Origin: Bradyrhizobium sp. WSM3983
GTDB lineage: Bacteria > Pseudomonadota > Alphaproteobacteria > Rhizobiales > Xanthobacteraceae
NCBI RefSeq assembly: GCF_000473045.1
Contig: NZ_AXAY01000023.1
Span: 96,175 to 160,174 of the forward strand
Direction of reading: 5' to 3'
Length of the DNA stretch: 64,000 nucleotides
Notes under the pieces: model-generated
The model's input: the letters and a program-made list of their open reading frames with translations, nothing else
The model's database searches: none
What the model was told of the DNA's origin: nothing
In this document: one piece after another, positions 45,785 to 53,949 of the stretch
How positions within the stretch are numbered: the stretch's first letter is position 1
Layout: every line of letters starts with the position of its first letter
Made by a program: the position numbers and the translations under genes

Positions 45785-46218
45785 AGCCGTGCACGTCGTC
45801 AGACAAGATGCTATCCGCTTTCCTCGTTCTATTGGCCTGTGAGCTTGCCGGCGATCTGCTTCGCCAGGTGCTTGCGCTTCCAGTACCTGGACCTGTGATC
45901 GGCATGACGATCCTGGCCGCCGCGCTGGTTTTCAAAAGAAAGGCGCCGACGTCCAACTCGCCGGTCATTGTCAGCCTGGAGCAGACGTCCGAAGCGTTGA
46001 TCCGTCACATGGGACTTCTATTCGTGCCGGCCGGCGTCGGTCTGATTGTAGAGATACAAGTGTTACGGTCGGAATGGATGCCGATTGCCGCAGGCCTGAT
46101 CGGATCGACGCTCCTGAGCCTCGCCGTCACGGGCCTCGTCATGCACTGGAGCATTCGCCGTCATGCTGCGAGGCCATCGCGAGACACCGTGCAGGGCCTG
46201 GGGAGGGGCCGACCCTAG
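45769..46218 (+). CDS. CidA/LrgA-family holin-like membrane protein
   Basis: The 149-residue protein has four membrane helices and the family signature LPVPGPVIGMTILAAALV followed by the MGLLFVPAGVGL motif. CidA/LrgA proteins act with CidB/LrgB as holin-like pairs that affect murein hydrolase export or organic-acid transport. No lrgB-type gene follows here, so this copy is an orphan. Translation should be coupled to the small secreted protein gene it overlaps; AAGG lies six bases before its ATG. Confidence 0.82.
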   Translation: MPRMLKPCTSSDKMLSAFLVLLACELAGDLLRQVLALPVPGPVIGMTILAAALVFKRKAPTSNSPVIVSLEQTSEALIRHMGLLFVPAGVGLIVEIQVLRSEWMPIAAGLIGSTLLSLAVTGLVMHWSIRRHAARPSRDTVQGLGRGRP

Positions 46219-46260
46219 CCGGACCGCCGCCAGTGGGTGCGATCGATCATCTCTGGAGCG

Positions 46261-46593
46261 CTAGTTCGTTCCCTTCGTGCTGGCGAGATAGTCGACGATC
46301 GCTGACACATCGCTTTCGTCGATGGGCGCCTTATAAGCCTTGATCATCTTGTGGACCTCGGCGTCCCAGGCGGACCTGGACAGAGCCGGCTGGTTCAGCA
46401 CCATGTCCGCGGAGTGACAGGCCAGACAGTTGTTGTTGATGGCATCCGCGTTCGCCCCACCGGGGAATAGCGCGTCGCCCGATGGAAGCTCCACCGTGGT
46501 GGATGTGATCGCCGGGGCAAGCTGGTGCCCGTCCGTGGCAGGCATCAGCAGAGCGGCGATTGCTGCGCCCAGAACAACGACAGTGTGTCGCAT
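46261..46593 (-). CDS. sorB: Sulfite dehydrogenase cytochrome c subunit (SorB-type)
   Basis: The 110-residue protein has a signal peptide (HTVVVLGAAIAALLMPATDG) and one heme site CLACH at residues 56-60, in the setting ADAINNNCLACHSADM typical of SorB. It accepts electrons from the molybdenum subunit and passes them to cytochrome c. The ATG at 46593 has AGGAG seven bases upstream and lies 10 bases after the sorA stop, so the genes form one operon. Confidence 0.87.
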   Translation of the reverse strand: MRHTVVVLGAAIAALLMPATDGHQLAPAITSTTVELPSGDALFPGGANADAINNNCLACHSADMVLNQPALSRSAWDAEVHKMIKAYKAPIDESDVSAIVDYLASTKGTN

Positions 46594-46603
46594 AAGAACT
46601 CTC

Positions 46604-47845
46604 CTAGATGGCGTTGACATGAGCGGTCTCGACGGAATTGAGCATGAAGCCGCTGGTGTTCCAGTTGGGCGTCGCGGGCTGGGCCTCGCCGTTCAGATTC
46701 GTACAGCGAACCTTAAGTGAATGACGGCCCGGCGCGAGCCGGGGGACGGCTACCTGCCAGTGGCGAAAGCTGTACTTTCCGAAGTCATCGCCCAGTGTTG
46801 CCGGTTGCCAGGTCTGTCCGTCGTCCATCGACAACTCGACCTTGGCGACGCCGGCATCGCCTCCGAAGGCGATCCCGCGGATCGTTGCAGCTGCGTTCGT
46901 CGGAAGCGATGCGCCGTCTGTAATGTTCGTGAAGAAGGACCGCGGCACCATACGGCTGATCGGGACCATCTTCACGCCGGTCTGGCCCGGCGCGATGTTG
47001 GCGTGCGGCGTGTCGGGGACGGTATAGGCTGTCGCCATCCAGTAATTCTCGTCAACGCGATCGAGCACCTCGATGTCGTTGAGCATCTTGACCCAATAGG
47101 TCGAGTACCATCCTGGTACGATCAGGCGGAGCGGAAAGCCGTTCAGCAGGGGGAGTTGATCACCGTTCATCGCGTAGGCGATCATGACCTCGCCGTCGCG
47201 CGCATGATCGATGTCGAGCGACTTGCGGAAATCAGGTGCTTCCGGCACCACGGGCTCGTCCAGCCCGCTGAAGCGGACCTGTATCGCGCCGGACTTGATC
47301 CCCGCGCGGTCCAGCACGTCCTTGAGCCGGACGCCCGCCCAGCGCGCATTGCCCATCGCGCCGTGCGCCCACTGCGCGCCCGGGACTCGGGGCGAGAAGA
47401 ACCCTCGCGAATTGCCCGAGCACTGGTTGACGGCGGCGAGTTCCACGCGAGGCATCTTGAGCAGGTCGCCGATGGACAAGGACAGCACTTGATTGACGTG
47501 GCCGCGCACGGCGAGCCTGAAGGCGTCCGCATCCACCGACGTCGGGATCACGGCCCAGTGCCAGCGCACGTAGAACTGGTCGTTCGGCGTGAACACGCCG
47601 AGATCGAACACCTCCATCGGCGTTTCCAGCAGCGGCGGGCGGGCGCGCTGCAGGATCATGGGCCCCTTCTGCGGGAAGTCATGCGTCACCTGCCGTTGCT
47701 GCGGACCGCTGGCGAACGGAAGGCGCACCGATTGATCTGCCCAGGCCGCTGAGCCGGCGAGCGCCATGCTCGCGGCTCCGATGGTCTTGAGAACGGCGCG
47801 GCGGGACAGGGCTTGAAAGCGTTCATCGTTGCGGTATCGCGGCAT
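46604..47845 (-). CDS. sorA: Sulfite dehydrogenase molybdenum subunit (SorA-type)
   Basis: The 413-residue enzyme has a Tat signal (LSRRAVLKTIGAASMALA), a sulfite-oxidase-type molybdopterin domain with the Mo-ligand Cys142 in AVNQCSGNSRG, and a C-terminal dimerisation domain (VAKVELSMDDGQTWQPA). SorAB oxidises sulfite to sulfate in the periplasm. The gene precedes sorB and is followed on the same strand by genes for a YeiH-type sulfate/sulfite exporter and its LysR regulator somewhat upstream, which gives a coherent sulfite-detoxifying region. Confidence 0.9.
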   Translation of the reverse strand: MPRYRNDERFQALSRRAVLKTIGAASMALAGSAAWADQSVRLPFASGPQQRQVTHDFPQKGPMILQRARPPLLETPMEVFDLGVFTPNDQFYVRWHWAVIPTSVDADAFRLAVRGHVNQVLSLSIGDLLKMPRVELAAVNQCSGNSRGFFSPRVPGAQWAHGAMGNARWAGVRLKDVLDRAGIKSGAIQVRFSGLDEPVVPEAPDFRKSLDIDHARDGEVMIAYAMNGDQLPLLNGFPLRLIVPGWYSTYWVKMLNDIEVLDRVDENYWMATAYTVPDTPHANIAPGQTGVKMVPISRMVPRSFFTNITDGASLPTNAAATIRGIAFGGDAGVAKVELSMDDGQTWQPATLGDDFGKYSFRHWQVAVPRLAPGRHSLKVRCTNLNGEAQPATPNWNTSGFMLNSVETAHVNAI

Positions 47846-47889
47846 CGAAATTCACCTGCTGAATTGGATTCACGTCGATGTAGGCCCGG

Positions 47890-48120
47890 TCATCCTAGGC
47901 GAATGTCAGCGAGGGGATCTTCCACCTGCGGGTGGGGTTGCGCCTGGCGAATGCGCGGAAGGTGGCCTGTCGTAAACCGAAAGCGCTCTTGCGCGTGAAT
48001 TGCACGCCTGTTGCTCGGAGAATGCATCGGGCTGGACGCGTGCGCGAGCGGCGCTCCGAGCAACGAGGCGGTGGTGACGAGCACGGCGATCGCGGGGGAA
48101 ACGCGGCGGAAACTGATCAT
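47890..48120 (-). CDS. Small secreted hypothetical protein
   Basis: The 76-residue protein has a signal peptide (SPAIAVLVTTASLLGAPLAH) and a short basic, His- and Pro-containing mature part with no Cys. GGAG lies seven bases before the ATG at 48120; the longer frame to 48192 is not supported. It lies 44 bases upstream of sorA on the same strand and could be co-transcribed with it. Function unknown. Confidence 0.52.
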   Translation of the reverse strand: MISFRRVSPAIAVLVTTASLLGAPLAHASSPMHSPSNRRAIHAQERFRFTTGHLPRIRQAQPHPQVEDPLADIRLG

Positions 48121-48347
48121 TGTGAATCTCCATCTGTTCCGGCAAGCGATGTGTTCGATGTGCTTGCCGCTGTCGAAAGAGGTAGACCGCAACGCGTCAG
48201 CAATCCAACGCGATGATCAGGTCGTTCTGATCGTCGGCCACGATTGAATGCGCGCTCGCTGCCGCGCGTCGACAACCCCAAGCTTTGCCGATGAGGCGTC
48301 GGTTCAATCATTGCGAAGAAGGGAGTGGGCCGGCGGCGAAGGGCTTC

Positions 48348-49238
48348 CTAGGTAGCGGCGCTCGCCGCGATACTAGACATCAGTGCGGCCTCGGCCTTGC
48401 TCACATGCCGCTCCTTGTGACGCAACGCGTAGAACGAGCGCTTCGCCATCTCGCCTTCCAGCTGAATCAGCCGCTTTGCGGCGATCGCCTTCTCGACCAC
48501 GAGGTCGGAGATGGCCGCGGCGCACCGGCTCGTTTCGACAGCCGTTCGAATGGCCTCGTTCGATGCGAGCTCGAGCTGTACCGTGAGATCGGCAAGGCGC
48601 ACACCACGTTTCTTCAGGGCCCGTTCGAACATGGCGCGTGTTCCGGAACCCGGCTCGCGGAGGATCCATGGTGTCGTGGCGATCCAGTCCGCAGGCAGCT
48701 TCCTCTGGTTCGCCAGGGGATGTTGCGGGCCAACGACAACGACCAGCGCATCGCCGTCGACTCGGCGGGCCGACAATGCGGCGTCGTCGATATCGCCCTC
48801 GATGAAGCCCAGATCGGCCATGCCTTCGCGAACGTCGGTCGCCACCTGTTCCGTGTTGGCGATCTTCACGTCAAGTTCGATGCCGGAATAGGCGGCCTGG
48901 AAAGCCAGCAGCCTCGCTGGCAGCCAATAGCTGCCAATGGTCTGGCTCGCGGCGATCACGAGCCGTCCCGCCTTGAGCCCGGCGAAATCCCGCAGGACCT
49001 GCTCCGCCGCGTGGGCGCGCGCCAGCACGGAACGGGCTTCTCCGAGAAACGAGCGACCCATATGGGTGAGAACGATGCCGCGGCCGACCCGATCGAACAG
49101 CTTGACGCCATAACGGCCTTCGAGCGCGGCGATCGCCGCGCTCGTGGCCGATTGCGTCAGGTTCAATTCGCGGGCGGCTTGCGTCACGTGCTGCTTGTCG
49201 GCGACCGCAGCGAAGATCCGGAGCTGTTCGAGCGTCAT
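48348..49238 (-). CDS. LysR-family regulator (YeiE/CysB-like position)
   Basis: The 296-residue regulator has the N-terminal winged helix of LysR proteins (MTLEQLRIFAAVADKQHVTQ, AARELNLTQSATSAAIAALE) and a two-lobed effector domain starting near residue 90. It lies directly after the YeiH-type gene, as its stop and the ATG are two bases apart (a GTG six bases earlier overlaps the stop). In E. coli the neighbouring YeiE responds to sulfite, so a similar signal is likely. It probably controls its own operon through the palindromes at 50334-50379. Confidence 0.85.
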   Translation of the reverse strand: MTLEQLRIFAAVADKQHVTQAARELNLTQSATSAAIAALEGRYGVKLFDRVGRGIVLTHMGRSFLGEARSVLARAHAAEQVLRDFAGLKAGRLVIAASQTIGSYWLPARLLAFQAAYSGIELDVKIANTEQVATDVREGMADLGFIEGDIDDAALSARRVDGDALVVVVGPQHPLANQRKLPADWIATTPWILREPGSGTRAMFERALKKRGVRLADLTVQLELASNEAIRTAVETSRCAAAISDLVVEKAIAAKRLIQLEGEMAKRSFYALRHKERHVSKAEAALMSSIAASAAT

Positions 49239-49240
49239 GG

Positions 49241-50287
49241 TCACCCCGTGAGCTTGATGAGAGCCAGACTGAAGGTTGCAATGAACAGGAAGGCAAGGGC
49301 GCCCAATATAGCCGGGCGCAGGCCCTGCGCGTAGAGCCTCGAGACGTCGGTCTCCAGACCCATGGCGGCGAGCGCGACCGTGAGCAGGAAGGTGGACAGG
49401 GTGACCGTCGCACCCCGCACCTCTGCCGGAAGCATGACGACGCTGTTGAAGACAGCAACCGCAACAAAGCCGATCGCGAACCAGGGTAGGGGCGGCCTTG
49501 CCGACCTGCCGGAGGTGCCCCGAGGCACGATGCTCAGGGCCAGGACCACCGGCGCCAGCAACATGACCCGGGCAAGCTTGGTCACCGTCGCGATTTCGCC
49601 GGCTCGCTGGCTGTTCTGAAAGGAAGCGGCGGCCACCTGCGCGATCTCATGGATGGAGGCCCCGCTCCACAGGCCATAGGCCCCGCCATCGAGGTGCAAA
49701 AGGCGGGGGAGCACGGGATAGACGAACATCGCGATCGAACCGAAGATCGTGACGCAGGCAATCGCATACGCGACGTCCTCGTCGGATGCCCCGGTGACGG
49801 TGTTGGTCGCGACGACCGCCGAAGCACCACAGATCGAGGTGCCCGCAGCGATCAGTTCGGTGAGCTTCCGGTCGACGTGCAGCACCCGGCCGGCTGCAAG
49901 AGTGAACGCGAACGTGGCGACGAGCGTGCCGATGACGATGAGCAGTCCCTTCGCGCCGACCGCCGCAAGCTGGGTCAGCGTGATCTGAAAGCCGAGCAGA
50001 ACGATCGCGGCCCGAAGCAGACGGCGCATGCTGAAGGCAATCCCCGCAGCGGCGAACGAGGGCGTGCCGACCAGGTTGCGCATCAATATCCCGATCGTGA
50101 TCGCGAGGATCATCGGGCTGAACGAAGCAATCCCCGGGACGCTGTGAAACCATCTGGCGACGAGCGCGATGGCTCCGGCCAACGCTATTCCGGGGATGAT
50201 GGCACCGGCGGATTCCATGCGTGCTGCTATGGTCCCGCGCACGCCGAGCTTGATTGGAGAGCGGTTGAAGTCGGTGGCAGAGGTCAT
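49241..50287 (-). CDS. YeiH-family putative sulfate/sulfite exporter
   Basis: The 348-residue membrane protein has about ten helices and UPF0324/YeiH motifs such as ILAITIGILMRNLVGTP and LTELIAAGTSICGASAVVAT. Members are proposed to export sulfate or sulfite, for example during taurine breakdown, but activity has rarely been shown. The ATG at 50287 has GGAG eight bases upstream. Together with the sulfite dehydrogenase genes next door it would keep cytoplasmic sulfite and sulfate low. Confidence 0.83.
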   Translation of the reverse strand: MTSATDFNRSPIKLGVRGTIAARMESAGAIIPGIALAGAIALVARWFHSVPGIASFSPMILAITIGILMRNLVGTPSFAAAGIAFSMRRLLRAAIVLLGFQITLTQLAAVGAKGLLIVIGTLVATFAFTLAAGRVLHVDRKLTELIAAGTSICGASAVVATNTVTGASDEDVAYAIACVTIFGSIAMFVYPVLPRLLHLDGGAYGLWSGASIHEIAQVAAASFQNSQRAGEIATVTKLARVMLLAPVVLALSIVPRGTSGRSARPPLPWFAIGFVAVAVFNSVVMLPAEVRGATVTLSTFLLTVALAAMGLETDVSRLYAQGLRPAILGALAFLFIATFSLALIKLTG

Positions 50288-50333
50288 TGGCGTCACTCCG
50301 TGGTTACGCCAATAGTGGTGGACTACGACAAAT

Positions 50334-50379
50334 TTATCCAACTGATTGAATAACACATGATGATCGATACTATCGATCA
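50334..50379 (-). promoter_or_regulatory. Two LysR-type palindromes upstream of the yeiH-like operon
   Basis: A perfect 8-3-8 inverted repeat (arms TGATCGAT and ATCGATCA, spacer ACT) lies at 50361-50379. A second imperfect palindrome (read on the minus strand TTATTCAATC-AGTTGGATAA) lies at 50334-50353. LysR regulators commonly bind such a pair: a strong upstream recognition site and a weaker site near the -35 region. They stand about 50-90 bases before the yeiH-like start, as expected. Confidence 0.6.
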
Positions 50380-50503
50380 ATCGGGCCCCGTTCAGGGCAC
50401 TAACGCTTCTGTGATCGGGTTGAAGACTTTGCCTTAGTCATTGTTTTGGCGCGAGTTTTGAAGGCGCGCCACGCGCGGCCAAAGAAACTTTTGCAAGCCG
50501 TTC

Positions 50504-50530
50504 GGAATAGAACGCACGCTGCTCCGTCAA
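50504..50530 (+). promoter_or_regulatory. Possible ECF sigma promoter
   Basis: GGAATA (50504-50509) and CGTCAA (50525-50530) are 15 bases apart, close to the -35 GGAAT / -10 CGTC layout of many ECF promoters. They lie about 30 bases before the first gene of the operon that itself encodes an ECF sigma factor, so self-activation would make sense. The match is short and could be chance. Confidence 0.38.
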
Positions 50531-50559
50531 CCTCCCATGCGATCAACACGGGAGTTCAG

Positions 50560-51093
50560 ATGCACCAGCCGTCCCGCAGATTCCTTGCGACATTCACAAG
50601 CAGATGTCGTTTTCGAAAACCAGGGCTTGCCACGATCCTGTTGGGTGGCCGGGTCCTCATCGCCTGCGCGATTCCGCCGCTCGCGTTCGCGCATGAAGCC
50701 CACCCGGCGGATCCGCCGGCAGGGCTGAGCGCCGAGGAATCCGCGTTCCTGAAGGAGAACGATGTGGCGATGGCCAAGATGATGAACGACATGGCGGCGA
50801 AGCCAACCGGTGACATCGATCGCGACTTCGTCGCCATGATGAACCCGCATCATCAGGGTGCCATCGACATGGCGGTGATCGAGCTGCGCTACGGCAAGAA
50901 CGAGCAGCTTCGGCGCATCGCGCAGGAAATCATCGTGGACCAGATGCAGGAGATCGCCGCGATGAAGCTCGCAATCGGCGAGCCGGCAACCGACACGACG
51001 CCCGCGCCGACGCAGCCGCAGGCTCTGCCTGCCGCGCACGACCACCATCATTCGGGCATGCAGATGGACATGTCCGCCGGAATGAAACATTAG
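50560..51093 (+). CDS. DUF305 secreted protein (copy 2)
   Basis: The 177-residue protein has a long N-terminal signal or anchor (ATILLGGRVLIACAIPPLAF), then a DUF305 helical domain with KPTGDIDRDFVAMMNPHHQG and a His/Met-rich tail (HDHHHSGMQMDMSAGMKH) that looks made for metal, perhaps copper. GGGAG five bases upstream sets the start at 50560. It is first in an operon with the beta-propeller, sigma and anti-sigma genes (gaps of 9 and 39 bases, then an overlap). DUF305 function is not settled. Confidence 0.8.
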   Translation: MHQPSRRFLATFTSRCRFRKPGLATILLGGRVLIACAIPPLAFAHEAHPADPPAGLSAEESAFLKENDVAMAKMMNDMAAKPTGDIDRDFVAMMNPHHQGAIDMAVIELRYGKNEQLRRIAQEIIVDQMQEIAAMKLAIGEPATDTTPAPTQPQALPAAHDHHHSGMQMDMSAGMKH

Positions 51094-51102
51094 GAGCGAA
51101 AC

Positions 51103-52557
51103 ATGAAAACGTGGAAAACAGCCTTCCTGGCGGCAACGATGCTCGCAACTGGATCCGCCGCATGGGCTGGGCAGGCGCCGGGTGCGCTGTCCTCTCCGGA
51201 CATCCCGATCAGCCACCATGACCGCATCTACGCGGCAGAGCAGTTCTCGAACACGGTCTCGGTGACCGATCCCGTCGACAACAAGCTGCTCGGCGTGATC
51301 CGGCTGGGCGATCCGCAGCCGATCAATTTCAGCCCGCTCTACAAGGGCCAGGTGCTGGTCCACGGCATGGGTTATTCGCCCGATCACCGCACGCTCGCGG
51401 TGGTGTCGATCGGCTCGAATTCGGTGACCTTCATCGACACAGCGACCAATGCCGTCAAGCACACAACCTATGTCGGCCGTTCGCCGCATGAGGCGTTCTA
51501 TACGCCGGATGGCAGGGAGGTGTGGGTCACGGTGCGCGGCGAGAACTATATCTCCGTGATCGATGCGAAGACGTTCGAGGAGAAGACGCGTATCACGACT
51601 CCGAGCGGCCCGGGCATGCAGATCTTCTCGCCCGATGGCAAGTACGGCTACATTTGCTCTTCGTTCAATCCGGAAACCGATGTCGTCACGGTCGCCGATC
51701 ACAAGATCGTCGCCAAGGTGAAGCAGGACAGCCCGTTCTGCCCGAACATCGCCGCGACGCCCGACGGCAAGCAGGTGTGGTTCACGCTCAAGGATGTCGG
51801 AAGGACGCAGGTGTTCAACGCCCAGCCCCCGTTCAACCTCATCAGGACGATCGACACCGGCCCGATCACGAACCACGTCAACTTCGCTCACACGGCGAAC
51901 GGATCGTTCGCCTATGTCACCATCGGCGGCCTCAACGAGGTCAAGGTGTTCCGTACCGATGACTTCTCCCAGGTCGCGACCATCCCGGTCGGAAACCTGC
52001 CGCATGGCATCTGGCCGGCAGGCGATGGATCGCGCGTCTATGTCGGCCTCGAGAATGCCGATGCGCTGACCGCGATCGATACCGCGACCAACAAGGTGAT
52101 TGCGAACATTCCGATCGGTCAGGCTCCGCAGGCGATCGCCTATGTCCCCAACGCCGCGCCCGATCCTGACGACCGCCAGAATCTGCAGCCGCTCGGCGTT
52201 GCGGGCCAGGTTGCCCATCTCACCTTGGCATCCAAGGAGCGGACGGGCGATGGCAAGGCGCCGACCAGCGTGTCGCTGTTCGACCAGGGCCTGATCCAGA
52301 TCCTGCAGGCTTCGGTGACGGGTCTCCAGCCCAAGCAGAAATATGTGCTGGCGCTCGCCGAGCGCGAGGACGGCACGGGTTCGTTGCAGCCGCTCGCAGC
52401 CTTCATGACGAACCCGGCGGGATCGGCTATCGTCAACGCCGCCGGCCCGATCCGCCAGATCGTCGACCAAGGCGCAAGAGCCGACAGGCGATACCTCGTG
52501 ATCGCATCCGGCGAAGCGGCCAAGCCCGGCGAGACGGTTCAGGTTGAGGCCCGTTGA
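51103..52557 (+). CDS. Secreted YVTN-type beta-propeller protein
   Basis: The 484-residue protein has a signal peptide (TAFLAATMLATGSAAWA) and seven or so propeller repeats of the YVTN/YncE kind (IYAAEQFSNTVSVTDPVDNK, VSIGSNSVTFIDTATNAVK, VGLENADALTAIDTATNKVI). A separate C-terminal domain of about 120 residues follows, rich in Gln and Ala. Propellers of this type often bind partners or act in metal or surface functions; no catalytic site is visible. It follows the DUF305 gene by 9 bases. Confidence 0.78.
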   Translation: MKTWKTAFLAATMLATGSAAWAGQAPGALSSPDIPISHHDRIYAAEQFSNTVSVTDPVDNKLLGVIRLGDPQPINFSPLYKGQVLVHGMGYSPDHRTLAVVSIGSNSVTFIDTATNAVKHTTYVGRSPHEAFYTPDGREVWVTVRGENYISVIDAKTFEEKTRITTPSGPGMQIFSPDGKYGYICSSFNPETDVVTVADHKIVAKVKQDSPFCPNIAATPDGKQVWFTLKDVGRTQVFNAQPPFNLIRTIDTGPITNHVNFAHTANGSFAYVTIGGLNEVKVFRTDDFSQVATIPVGNLPHGIWPAGDGSRVYVGLENADALTAIDTATNKVIANIPIGQAPQAIAYVPNAAPDPDDRQNLQPLGVAGQVAHLTLASKERTGDGKAPTSVSLFDQGLIQILQASVTGLQPKQKYVLALAEREDGTGSLQPLAAFMTNPAGSAIVNAAGPIRQIVDQGARADRRYLVIASGEAAKPGETVQVEAR

Positions 52558-52596
52558 CGTCAGCTGCAGCGAGAAGGAACTCAGCCGGAGGGCGCC

Positions 52597-53121
52597 ATGA
52601 AGGATATGTTGGCTCAGGTCGAGCCGCTGATTCCCGCCCTCCGCCGCTATGCGCGCGCGCTCATGCGCAACCGCGCAAACGCCGACGATCTGGTGCAGGA
52701 CTGCCTGGAGCGCGCCGTCAGCCGCTGGCATCAGAGGCGCGACGGCAACGTGCGCTCCTGGCTGTTCGCGATCCTGCACAACCTCGCCACCGATCGATTC
52801 CGTCAGGCGTCATCGCGCGGCAGGCACGTGTCGATCGAGGAGGCGGGTGAGGGCGAGTTTCAGGGGGGAGCCGTTCAGGAGCATCGGCTGATGTATCTGG
52901 ATGTACTAGACAAGCTTGCGAAGCTACCGGAGGAGCAGCGGGCCGTGCTGCTGCTGGTTGCAGTCGAGGATCTCTCTTATGCGGATGCCGCGAAAGTATT
53001 GAACATTCCGATCGGCACGGTGATGTCGCGCCTGTCGCGGGCACGCGAAAGGTTGCAGCAGGAGCTCGACGGCGTCGCCGGGGCGCAAGGGAATGTGGTG
53101 ATATTGCGGAGGCAGACATGA
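52597..53121 (+). CDS. ECF-type RNA polymerase sigma factor
   Basis: The 174-residue sigma factor has region 2 (ALMRNRANADDLVQDCLERA, FAILHNLATDRFRQ) and region 4 (LPEEQRAVLLLVAVEDLSYA, IPIGTVMSRLSRARERL) with no region 1 or 3. GGAGGG precedes the ATG. Its last bases overlap the start of the anti-sigma gene (ATGA), the usual pairing. Targets probably include its own operon (see the candidate promoter at 50504-50530). Confidence 0.9.
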   Translation: MKDMLAQVEPLIPALRRYARALMRNRANADDLVQDCLERAVSRWHQRRDGNVRSWLFAILHNLATDRFRQASSRGRHVSIEEAGEGEFQGGAVQEHRLMYLDVLDKLAKLPEEQRAVLLLVAVEDLSYADAAKVLNIPIGTVMSRLSRARERLQQELDGVAGAQGNVVILRRQT

Positions 53122-53891
53122 ACAATCGACCGATTACCGAAGACGATCTCCACGCCTATGTGGATGATGTCCTCGAGCCGGAGCGTCGAGCGGAAGTGGG
53201 CTCCTACCTCGCCGATCATCCGGATGTCGCCAAGCGCGTCGCCGGCTTGGCCGACCAGCGGGAGCTGCTTCGGGCGGCGCTGGCGCCAATCGCCGACGAG
53301 CCGCTGCCACCCGAGCTCAACCTCTCGCGCATGATCGAGGGACGGAGGCGTCGTTCCCATCCGGCCTGGTGGACGATCGCGGCCATGCTGCTGCTCAGCG
53401 TGGGCGGATTTGGTGGCTGGGTGGCGCGCGGCTCGCTGGGGATGTCACCCAGCGGCCTGGCGGCTCTCGCGCAGGAAGCCACCTATTCCTACAATGTCTA
53501 CGCACCGGATCGGACCCGCCCGGTCGAGGTGCGGGCCTCGGACACCGCTCAGCTCGTCCAATGGATCTCCGGCCGGCTCAACCGGCCCGTCAATGTGCCG
53601 GACCTGGCGAACTCAGGTTACCGTCTGATGGGTGGACGGCTGGTTGCGACCCAGCACGGACCAGCGGCGATGTTCATGTATGATGACGACCATGGCAGCC
53701 GGGTTGTGGTGCTGACACGGCCGATGAGCAATGCAGACCAGAACGCGCCAATGACAGCACATGCGGACGGCGGCGCCACCGGGTTTGCCTGGGCAGATAA
53801 CGGAATCGGCTACAGCGTCGTCGGCGAGGCGCCGGCGGAATCCCTTAGGCCGGTCGCGAACGAGGTCCGCAGACAGGCGCGCGCGATCTAA
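53118..53891 (+). CDS. Membrane-bound anti-sigma factor
   Basis: The 257-residue protein has an N-terminal cytoplasmic anti-sigma region (ITEDDLHAYVDDVLEPERRA), one membrane helix at about residues 83-104 (WWTIAAMLLLSVGGFGGWVA) and a periplasmic domain of 150 residues. The zinc-binding His-x3-Cys-x2-Cys motif of ZAS-type anti-sigmas is absent. The signal is therefore probably sensed outside the membrane and passed inward. Overlap with the sigma gene secures balanced synthesis. Confidence 0.85.
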   Translation: MNNRPITEDDLHAYVDDVLEPERRAEVGSYLADHPDVAKRVAGLADQRELLRAALAPIADEPLPPELNLSRMIEGRRRRSHPAWWTIAAMLLLSVGGFGGWVARGSLGMSPSGLAALAQEATYSYNVYAPDRTRPVEVRASDTAQLVQWISGRLNRPVNVPDLANSGYRLMGGRLVATQHGPAAMFMYDDDHGSRVVVLTRPMSNADQNAPMTAHADGGATGFAWADNGIGYSVVGEAPAESLRPVANEVRRQARAI

Positions 53892-53949
53892 TGTCAGCGC
53901 GGGCCGGCGTCATTGCCGAGCCGTTGCGTTGCGTGCAAGGCTGCATGGG

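Noticed and set aside
50527..52779. Open frame of 750 codons on the minus strand
   Set aside because: It is antisense to the DUF305, propeller and sigma genes, and its His/Arg/Asp-rich product matches a shadow frame.
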